A stretch of 64,000 nt of DNA, from the NCBI GenBank assembly GCA_024741835.1, contig JAENRP010000174.1:1-64000 (forward strand). The letters are read 5' to 3'. Both the position numbers and the translations under genes were made by a program. Below, piece by piece: positions 55,501 through 64,000 of this stretch; within the stretch, counting starts at the first letter, position 1, and the number at the start of each line of letters is the position of its first letter. The stretch is from Diplocarpon mali. Lineage: Eukaryota > Ascomycota > Leotiomycetes > Helotiales > Drepanopezizaceae. A model generated the notes under the pieces. It was given only the letters and a program-made list of their open reading frames with translations, did not search any database and was not told where the DNA came from.

Positions 55501-58250
55501 TTTGATAAGTCTCTTTTCTATAGTCCAGAAGCTAAGCGCGCAAACCCTATATTGCGCTAAGAACTTAAGACGACCCTCTAATTGATTAAAGAGGGAAAGG
55601 GAGCTTAGGACGCTAAGTTCGAAGGCATTTTCGAGGAATTAGAGCTTATCGCAAGGCCGAACGCAATCGCCGCAGAAAAAGCCGCTATATAGGAAGAGCC
55701 TGCATCGCAGACTAACGCTGCTCTACAGCCTTTAACTAATGATATAGAAGGCCTTAACTTAAATCCAAATTCTCCGAGAGACCCGCTTAGAAACTCGGGG
55801 GTAGAAGCAAGCGAACTGGAAGCCACTTCGCCAGTCTTTAAGAAGGCAAATGGTGACTAGAGCTTAAGGGTAATGATTCCTTATAGAGGCCCTATTAAAG
55901 AAGGAACTGTAGACGACTCTAAGGGAGTCTTTAAAGATAAGTTCTATAGGGCGATTGGCAGATCTTTAGCCGCTATTCTATATAGGAATAAAGATAGCTT
56001 AAGGGCTTTAAGATAGAGTCTTTAGTTATAAAGGCAGGCTTTAGTAAACTCTGGTAGAAGGCTAGAGGTACTACTATTAAGATCTGGGAGGAGCTCTAAC
56101 AGTCTTATAAGAAGCGACCTAGTAAGAGGAGTAGGCCTTAATAATATAATACCTTAAGTTATAATACTAGCTTAAAGACTATAGGCTTAGGAGATAGAGC
56201 TACCTAGACTCTTAAAGGAACCTTTAGTAATAATAAAAATAGAGGAGGAGACCTATGGAGAAAAGCGTAAGGAGGAACTCCCTCTTTTTAGGCAAAAGAG
56301 GACAAGACGCTTAAGCGTTAAGCAATAAGAGACTTTAAAAGTATATACTATTACTTTAGAGCATATGCTCTCTTAAAGTAATATTGATTTACCCTGCTCC
56401 TTATATATATAGGAGTTTGTATCGACCTTTTAAGCAAATAAATAGATAAGGGAGGATAGGAAGGACTATTTAACAGTTTATATAGTTATTAAAGCTGCAG
56501 TTGATAGTTGGGCAAAGGATAGAGCGCAGTCTCCTAACCGCCTATAGTACTAAGGCTCTCTGCTAAAGCCTTTAAAAGGATGGCTGGACTTAAAGAAGCA
56601 CCCTTTTAGCAAACGATTTAAGGAAGGAGGGCGCTAAGAGATTAAGAATTTGGAATCTCGGAGTTGCTAGAGAATTGTGCAAAGGGATTACTCAAAGCCT
56701 TTGCCAATACTATTAAAATGGGTTTTTACTTATAAGGTTAATAGCTTTGGCAAGCTTCTAAAGTGCTGATTATAGCTAGTTATATAAAGGGATCTCTAAG
56801 ACAAAGCTTTAATTTTCTTAACCTATATAGCTACGCTTGCAGCAAGGTCTTTTAAGGTACTAATAGCGCTTGCTACGTACTTCAATATAGAAGTAAAGTA
56901 GTTCGATATCGTTAACGCATTTATTAACGCTCTTAAAGACCTAAGGAGTGCTCTAGTTATATACTTCCTATTAGATGGCTTTAAGCGCCTTAGTATAGTA
57001 GTAGAACTGGACCGCGCGTTCTATAGGTTAAAAGACTCTCTAGCGCTATGGTATAGGAACTTCGCAGGAACGCTTAAGGGCCTTTAACTTGAGCTATTAG
57101 GCAAGGAGCCTTATATTTTTACAATAAAGGATCGTATAGTCTTTATAGCGTTTTATATCGATGATATTTAAGTGTTATATAAGGCCTCTAACTTAGATCG
57201 GGCGACTCGTCTGATTGAAGACCTAAAGAGGGCGTACGAGCTTACTATTATAAGAGATATCTCCTAGTTCCTTAGAGTAAGGATTATTTGGAATAGGAAG
57301 GCAAAGAGGATCTCCTTAGTTTATAATACCTATATTAAGAAGATCGCTCAAAAGTTTGGAGCTAATATAGGGAGAGTGCTTAATACTCTATTGCTAAAGA
57401 AGGAGTTTATTAAGAACTTAAGGCAAGCTTTCCTAGAAAAGGTAAAGGAGTACTAAGAGAAAATAGGCTCTATTCTCTATATAGCGATTATAATACGCCT
57501 GGATATTGCGTTTGCAGCCTTTTAACTATCGTTCTTCCTAACTAATCCAAGCTCTAAGCACCTCTTAGCCGCAGATTAGATGCTTTGATACTTATATAGC
57601 ACGCGCTTCTTAGGAATTGCTTATAGCTTTAAGGCTAAGGAATACCAACTTGTCGCATCTTTAGATGCTTCTTTTAAAGATGATTAAGAGACTTGCAGAT
57701 CCTCCTAGGGATACGTCTTCTTCCTATTTAGAGGACTGATTATTTGGAAAGCGAATTGCTAAGCGACTGTCACGCTCTCCTCTATTAAAGCAGAACTCTA
57801 TAGTATAGTTTCTATTGCAAAGGAGATGATAGCTATAAAACGCCTCTTTAAGGAGATTCGCATAGACTCCCTCTTTAAATGGAATATATATTGCAATAAC
57901 TAATAGATAATTCGGCTAATTGTTATAGAGAACGAGAAGATTAAGACAAGCCTTTGATATATCGAAATTAGCAATATATAGATCCGCTAGAAGTATTAGA
58001 AAGGAAGCTTCTAGATAATCTACCTCCTTACTAAGGAGATGCATATAGATAGGCTTACTAAGAACCTGGACCGCTAGAAGTTTAAGAGCTTCGTTTGTTT
58101 ATTAAACCTCTAGAGCTTTTAAATAATCGTTTAGCAACTCGCACTTACTAGCGAGTAGTCACTTATTATTAGGAGACTTATACTTACGAGCTCCTACTCT
58201 CTTATAGTCATATTTATTTATTTTCTCTTATAAAGCGCACTGCAAAAGCT
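52600..58250 (+). pseudogene. copia gag-pol coding region with many stops, one continuous frame
   Basis: Landmarks all fall in the same frame: a gag start (MSDSLSIFEPRFN) at 52600, a Cys/His cluster (CPCGGFKNH) near 53670, an intact stretch beginning MDPFAFDAFKE at 53959, an integrase-like NGGIEQVRRELIKR near 55050, the reverse-transcriptase active site FYIDDI at 57151-57168, and RNase H (DASFKDD near 57664; TLSSIKAELYSIVSIAKEM near 57775). No frameshift is needed across 5.6 kb; inactivation is by stops, mostly TAG and TAA where CAG, CAA or TGG is expected. Confidence 0.9.
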
Positions 58251-58315
58251 CTCCTTTTCTAAAAATATAGGATAGGTAACGTTCTTAAGCCGCTATTGCA
58301 GGGCGCGACCCTTTC

Positions 58316-59130
58316 TTAGATCCTCCTAGCTAGCGCTAGGAGCTGCGAAGCCATAGCTATAAGCTCTGCACGGATCTCCTCCTAAGAGAGGCCCGGAGGC
58401 ACTCCCTCGGCCAGAGGCCTGCTGGCGAACACACTAGCGATAGCAGGGGCGAAGGCGGGGGGTGCGGCGGGGGCGGCGGCGATAGCAGGAGCGGCGATAG
58501 CAGGGGCAGGGATAGGGGAGACGAAGGGAGACACTATAGCGGCGGCTGCGATAGCGGCGGCGGATGGGACGGAAGCGGCGGCAGCGACGGCAAGGGCGAA
58601 CGGGTCCGAGCCAGAGGGCCTAGGAGCGAACGGGAACGGTATGCCGGGAGCGGGGGAGGCAGCGATACTACCACTCGCAGGAGTGGCGGGCCCTCCTAGC
58701 ACTGGGGTCCGATCGCTCCCATCTTTTAAAATCAGCCTGGAACTTAATGAGACTCGACAAACGTACTATAGAAGCTCTGGAGCGCACCCTTTACTGCATT
58801 AAGCAGTAGTGCCACCTCCTCCTTAAAGGCACCGCAAGCGCAGGCTGATACGACAGCCTCCTAGGAGGCGAGGAGAGGTCCGCTGGCCTATTAGCAGCTG
58901 TTGCTTAGCACCGTATAACGAATGCAACGCGCACTGAAGGTACTATTAAAGCACCGACAATCGAGATTGCTAGTGCTCCTGCATGCGATGTAATACACGC
59001 ACGCGTTGTCGCGCTCTATTATAGGCTTAGGCATACGGCGCGCAGCAGGGGCGGGGCTCTCTAGCGGCGGCGGCGGCGGGGGCGGCGGCAGCGGCAGGGG
59101 CGACGGCAGCGGCAGCTCGTTGCCTAGCAG
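58316..59130 (-). pseudogene. Antisense ORF inside the copia element (Cys-rich then Ala/Pro-rich)
   Basis: On the strand opposite to gag-pol a readable frame begins in a Pro-rich segment, passes ATG 59034 (MPKPIIERDNACVYYIACRS, then a dense cysteine cluster), continues to AFKEEVALLLNAVKGALQSF, and after a frame change becomes an Ala/Pro-rich stretch (GGPATPASGSIAASPAPG). It closes with EEIRAELIAMASQLLALARR before TAA at 58316. Stops interrupt it at positions where CAG or CAA would fit. Function unknown; it could be an accessory antisense gene of the element or a captured host fragment. Confidence 0.5.
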
Positions 59131-59586
59131 GCGCTAGGACGATCGCGCTAGGGTTGCAGCTCCTAAAGGAGCGCTAGCGACTTAGCGCAAAGTTAGTATA
59201 ACGCAGGGTATAGGGACTCTAAGGGTCTTACTTTATAAGGGCGGCCGGGGCTACGATAAGCAGGAGTTCCTTCTATATTTAAAATTATTAGTATAAAGAT
59301 GATATTTTAAATGATAAAGGAGGGTTGTTTTTAAAAGAAGGGAAAGAGAACCTTTGCAATGGAAATACTCTATAGGAAGCCTAATAGAGCACTAGCATAA
59401 AATTGCGAAGATTCTTAAGCGCGCTTATTACCTATAGCGACCCTTCTTATTCTAGAAGGAACGACCTCTAGAGGGGCAATATATAAGATAGAGCCTCTTT
59501 TCTTTATAACTGCTATTCTTTCTTTTGTTTTATCTATATAGCTAAGCGATTCTGGGAGCATCGCCTAACTAAGGGGTATATTATAT

Positions 59587-59780
59587 AGAATGGGCAGAGT
59601 CTCCACTTATTCTAGAGACCCTCTACGTGACTCCTGCTGAGTTATAGACTCTCCCTTTTCTTTCCGAAGTCTCCTTACCAGATATATACTAAATAATAAT
59701 ACAATCAATCATCTTCATCTATATTAGCGAGCCTCCTGAGCGACCCAATGAAGGCCCTCTAGCCGACCGCACCATAATAG
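59587..59780 (+). repeat. 3' LTR of the copia element
   Basis: Begins AGAATGGGCAGAGTCTCC; pairs with the 5' LTR. It is less mutated, particularly in its second half. Confidence 0.9.
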
Positions 59781-59785
59781 CGTGC

Positions 59786-60200
59786 TCGACCGATCTTGTT
59801 TTTAGCGACCATAATACAGGACGATTATCCCCCAGGTCCTCCGGAGTAAGCACACGAGACCCTAGGCCAGACTGCCGGAGAGAGTTTACTTCCAAGACAA
59901 GCATTGCTAAAGATCGGCGAAGATTGAGATCACCAAAAACACAACTCGTTAATGAGGCGCCGTACATTATCTCCGCGTCTAGATGCATGTCACAAGAAAC
60001 CCACTCAACTTCGACTCTTCCCAAGCCCAGCTCGAAATACCCACCAACAAGACCCGACGAGATATCTCTGGTTTAAAACACCATGGCCGAGCGATCCTCA
60101 TATCGATCACTCAGCGGACAAAGCCTAACAATGTCCTCATTGTTAGTTTTACTGAATGTCACCCACTCTACTCTCTACCAGGTAACCATATTTAGACTAC
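59786..60200 (-). pseudogene. Unidentified gene remnant abutting the retrotransposon
   Basis: The minus strand reads NEDIVRLCPLSDRYEDRSAM, a TAA, then TRDISSGLVGGYFELGLGRV, CDMHLDAEIMYGASLTSCVF and LVLEVNSLRQSGLGSRVLTP up to SVEHA at the LTR. Codon use is coding-like and only one stop interrupts it, at a site where CAA would give Gln. The frame stays open into the target-duplication sequence, so the element cut into it or just past its 3' end. No family recognised. Confidence 0.45.
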
Positions 60201-60744
60201 CAGGCTGTTTGCACAACAGGCTTGGTACTGATTACTTACAGAAATCACAGCTGGGAAACAATCTCTACCATTTAATAAGATGCGGGAATATAAAAGACTC
60301 AGATTTCGGTTCGTTTTTTGGGAAGATGATATCTCTCTCCCGCTGCGTTTCCAAAACTCATAGTTGAGCTCTCGATGGTGAGGATATTATACGCCTTACC
60401 TCAGGTATGCTTCTATTGAAGACCCCAGCACTGCACGGGGAATTATTGAATTTTGGCCCTTTCTTTTTCCCTAAACCAATATTGCCTGCTTTCTCTGACG
60501 CACGGGGCTTTGAGTCTGGGAGGGTTGTTTGCTATCTAAAGCTGATATGTATGTCTGGAGTTTCCTGAGAAACCTGAATGAGGTACGGACAGATAAAATT
60601 TTCAGAAGTGAACCCTATGCCCATATAACCATACAGCCTAGGAGAGCATCATGGACCTATGGTGAAATCTGAAGATCCACGAAACTAGCGACGCAACAAA
60701 GCAAGCACATGACGAGTCTCGTCTTACACAGCCCATCTCCATCT
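60201..60744. other. Intergenic region
   Basis: AT-rich spacer between the gene remnant and the 3' end of xanthine dehydrogenase; no gene seen. Confidence 0.55.
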
Positions 60745-63700
60745 TTAAGCAACACTAACGAAGAAACTTCTCTCCCCCTCTCTCTGCACAACCGTTCCTG
60801 CTTTAAGTATCTCATCCCCAATAGCTAGTCTCAACCTCTCCGCCGTTGCCGGACTATCCATTATCAAAATTTCCTCCACTCCGTTATCTCTTCTCGCACT
60901 GCACACTGCCTCCCTCAGCGCGAATAGTACCGTGGCGCCCAGGAAAAGTGGCGGCTCACCGACGCCCTTCGAGCTCTGGATACTGCGCAGGTGACTCCAA
61001 TCCACGCCTTGCAGAAAGCTGACGTTGAATTCTTGAGGGATGTCGGAGAAGCCGGGGATTTTATAGGTGCCAGGTCCTCGTGTGAAGAGTTGCCCAGATC
61101 GTGTCCAGAGGGACTCCTCCACTGCACGAGAGTTAGTGTTGTACTCAGCGACAACCTATCATTCTCGGATCTGTGTTTAGATCTTCGGCTATCACAGAAA
61201 CCGAAATCTCAAAATTTTGGGGGCCAGCGCGGATTTTAACGTACTAGTAAAAAGACCTTGGCCTTGAACGAAAGCCCCTTCGATTTGGCCGTAGTCAATG
61301 GCGGGGTTGATGGATCGACCTATGTCCATTTTGATATCGGTGCGAAGAACAGTATGAGACCCCGTTAAGACATCAAGTTCGACTTCGCTGACAGCCACAC
61401 CCTGGGTCTGTCAGATTACATCTAAATGGATTAAGACTGGTGACTTGAAGTACCTGTGTGAAGTAGTAGTACATCGGTTTCACAGTTTTCACATCATAAC
61501 TGCCCCATTTATACCCAATCTTAGGCATCTTCCAATACCCAGCCGCGGCGAGACTCACGCGATCCAGATACGCCGCATGCGCTAGAGTCTTCATCGGGGC
61601 ACCCTTACCGTACGTCTCTCTGAATGGCTGCAGTCGCTCATTGAGCTGGTCACAGGCATTCTTAACAGCCATGCCGTTCAAATCGCTACCCGAAGATGCT
61701 GCCGTAGGAGAAGCATTGGCCGACTGGTAAGTGGTGGTATCCTGTGTGTAGATTGCATCGAGCGGTACGTTGAGCTCCTGAGCTGCGACTTGACACATTT
61801 TGGTGTAGAGACCTTGTCCCATCTCGGTCCCCCCGTGATGTAACAGGATACTTCCGTCGGCGTAAATCTTGACGCTTGCCGTAGCCTGGTTGAGATGGAC
61901 TGCTGTAGCGAAGCTGAGGCCAAATTTCGTGGGGATCATCGACATGCCTCTCTTCCTCCACTTATGCTCTTTATTGAACTTCTCAATCGCGGCACGGCGA
62001 CTATCGTACTGGGCCTCTTTTCGAACTTGCTGTAGCATCATTGGGATATGCCAGTCCTTGTCGATCTTTTGCAGGAAGGGCGTGTGTTCGCCGACTTTGT
62101 AGAGGTTCTTTAGGCGAAGTTTGTCGATTGACATGTTCAGGCCCTCTGCAACAGCTGTCATGTATGTCTCTGCGATAAACATAGCCTGAGGACCTCCGAA
62201 GCCTCTGAAAGCTGTATTACTGTGTGTATGGGTTTTACAGCAGTGGCCACGAATCAGCACGTGAGGGATCTCGTAACAATTCTCTAGATGGGTACAGCAG
62301 CGATCCATGACAGCACCAGACATGTCTTGGGAGAATCCACCATTGTTGTAAACGTCGGCTTCAAGAGCAACTAGTTTCCCGTCGGCTGCTGTGCCTACTT
62401 TCCATCGACATTGAATGGGATGTCTTTGCCCAGATGTCATCATGTCTTCGTCTCGGTTGAGCATGCATCGGATGGGCCGCCAGGTCTTCTTTGCTGCAAC
62501 AGCTAGTATCACAGCCAGTTGGACACTTCGAGACTCCTTGCCTCCAAACGCGCCGCCCATGCGTTTCACTCTGACGTTGACTTTGCTGCTTGGAACGCCG
62601 CAAACTTGTGCCACGAATTCTTGAGATTCCATACTATTACGAGGTCAGGTAATCTATTGTGGCATGAGTCGAGAGAACTTACGTATTCTGGGTCGACGAC
62701 CACACTTCAAAGGATCGATCTTCCCTGTTAGGGATCACCAGAGCAGCGTTTGTTTCCAGATAGAAATGTTCTTGGCCACCTATCCTAACCACGCCATCGA
62801 AAACTCTATCACACTTCGACCATACACTATCCATCATATCCTCCAATGCATCTCCCTTCTTCAGCATCTTCCCATGCTTGAAGAAGCTATTTGCCTCAAT
62901 GGCTTCATCGATTGTAAGGATTGTAGGCAGGTCTTCGTAAACAATCTCGACTGCTTTCGCAGCAGCTTGTGCCTGAAGAACAGTTTCTGCATAGACAAGA
63001 CCGATTGGCTGACCGTGAGAAAACACCTCTCCGTCGGCGAAGAACGGCTCATCCTTAACGACTGATCCCCACAGATTCGACTCCTTGGGGATACTGTCAA
63101 TGTCAACATAACCCAGTGCCAGCCCTTCTCCTAGAGCAGGAGTCCAATCCACCTCCACTAATTTTGCATGTGCTCGACTCGAAAGCACAAGCGCTCCATA
63201 CAATTCCCGGTCTTGCCTTGGCATATCATCGATATACTGCGCCTCTCCTGTATTCTGCTTCAAGGCCGACATATGCGGAACTTGCTTGCCGACTACACGC
63301 TGCTCATGCGGGTTATAATTATCTCGAGTCCCAAAAGATATGTCGCGGTTGATTTCCTTGATCAGATCCGGGTCAACTTCTCCCAACCCAAAATCTGATA
63401 TCGTCTCATGCCAGAAACGGAAGAAAAGAGACAGCGCTAGAGTCTTCCGGTAGGTAGCCATACCGCCCGGAACATCGAATGATAGATCAAATTCTTTAGC
63501 CAGGGATTCCATGCATCCTTCAAGGGTGGCTTGAGCATTCCACTTTCGCCCAAGTATTAGCTTGATGGTTTCCTTCGCCTCGACTGTCCTGGGTGCCATG
63601 CCTCCGTACGCCAACGAAATATCCGACACGGCTCCCACTTCGTCTAAACGAACTCTAAAAGCAGCGGTCACAATGGCGATGTCGTCGTCTTTACGCTTAG

Positions 63701-64000
63701 CCTGCTTGTATGCTTTGGTGAGTTCCTTTTTTCCGCATGCTGGAATCGGGATATGGATACGCGTAATAACTGCGTCGGGAGGAAGTGTCGTGGTCCGGTA
63801 TCCTGTGAAGAACGTTGAAATTGGCAAGGTAAACCTGCCTTTTGACACACTTTGCGCTGTTAGAGTCGTTCCACAGGCCATCAAGACTGGGTTCATGTCT
63901 GAAATAGGAGAAGCTGTCGCAATATTGCCGGCAAGCGAAGCAACATTACGAATTTGCCGTCCAGCGAAATATCTTAGTTGTTTCCTCATAGCCTCGAGAA
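60745..64000 (-). CDS. xdh: Xanthine dehydrogenase (purine hydroxylase), 5' end beyond the window
   Basis: Molybdenum-flavin enzyme oxidising hypoxanthine and xanthine to urate in purine catabolism. Exons in the window: 64000-62683 (partial), 62633-61454, 61401-61245 and 61121-60745; introns 62634-62682, 61402-61453 and 61122-61244. About 1009 C-terminal residues of the usual roughly 1350 are present; the two 2Fe-2S domains and the start of the FAD domain are missing off the right edge. FAD domain: [34 protein letters not shown]. Molybdenum domain: [46 protein letters not shown], and [20 protein letters not shown] with the active-site Glu. No stop or frame break seen; the gene looks functional. 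Confidence 0.95.

Larger units (their letters stand above)
52205..59780 (+). mobile_element. Ty1/copia LTR retrotransposon, degenerate
   Basis: About 7.6 kb between two LTRs, flanked by a perfect CGTGC (52200-52204 and 59781-59785), a probable 5-bp target duplication. Gene order integrase before reverse transcriptase identifies copia rather than gypsy. The coding strand is full of TAA/TAG codons, and CA dinucleotides are scarce, as after RIP. The element is not expected to be autonomous. A GC-rich 1.2-kb block with an antisense ORF lies between RNase H and the 3' LTR. Confidence 0.93.

Noticed and set aside
58382..58702. Ala/Pro-rich 106-codon frame as an independent host gene
   Set aside because: It lies within the copia element and reads as part of the larger decayed antisense ORF.

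Overview
The window reads as nuclear DNA of a filamentous ascomycete (Pezizomycotina; Leotiomycetes is only a guess). Genes carry one to six short introns (mostly 41-168 nt) with GT/AG ends and frequent GCTAAC-like branch sites. The proteins are typical fungal ones (Bzz1, Dbp5, Mis13/Dsn1, RPA43, a free-Met-R-sulfoxide reductase, xanthine dehydrogenase). Gene-free blocks are AT-rich and look mutated by repeat-induced point mutation (RIP: C-to-T changes in CpA, with CAG/CAA codons becoming stops). Gene models were built by hand from splice sites, reading phase and family conservation; for the spliced genes the exon lengths sum to a multiple of three.

Layout. 1-2.6 kb: AT-rich minisatellite, then GA-rich repeats, no gene. 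2.6-7.1 kb: divergent bzz1 (-) and dbp5 (+). 8.3-22.5 kb: a surface/transport block with a CFEM-like single-pass membrane protein (+), a siderophore-iron transporter of the MFS (-), a GNAT acetyltransferase (-) and a full-size ABC exporter (+). Exact ATCWGATAA sites, the binding consensus of fungal iron GATA repressors (SreA/Fep1 type), lie upstream of the siderophore transporter and between the GNAT and ABC genes. 22.5-27.1 kb: two gene remnants, then the kinetochore gene mis13/dsn1 (-). 27.1-33.6 kb: AT-rich decayed DNA in which one structurally intact 5S rRNA gene (-) with an upstream TATA box survives. 33.6-41.7 kb: a DUF2985-type membrane protein (+), a secreted GMC oxidoreductase (+) and a lineage-type hypothetical protein (-). 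41.7-48.4 kb: no confident gene; one arm of a dispersed inverted repeat and a Tc1/mariner transposase relic. 48.4-52.2 kb: free-methionine-R-sulfoxide reductase (-), RPA43 (-) and a membrane J-protein (+). 52.2-59.8 kb: a complete but stop-riddled Ty1/copia retrotransposon inserted nine bases after the J-protein stop codon, carrying a decayed antisense ORF. 59.8-60.2 kb: a gene remnant. 60.7-64 kb: the 3' three quarters of a xanthine dehydrogenase gene (-) that runs off the window.

The most interesting points are the possible iron-uptake neighbourhood (CFEM-like protein, siderophore transporter, GNAT, ABC exporter, GATA sites), the intact 5S gene inside mutated DNA, and the copia element whose 5.6-kb coding frame is interrupted by stops only and which has an antisense cysteine- and alanine-rich ORF near its 3' end. 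I see no CRISPR array, operon or bacterial-type system, and no clear tRNA.
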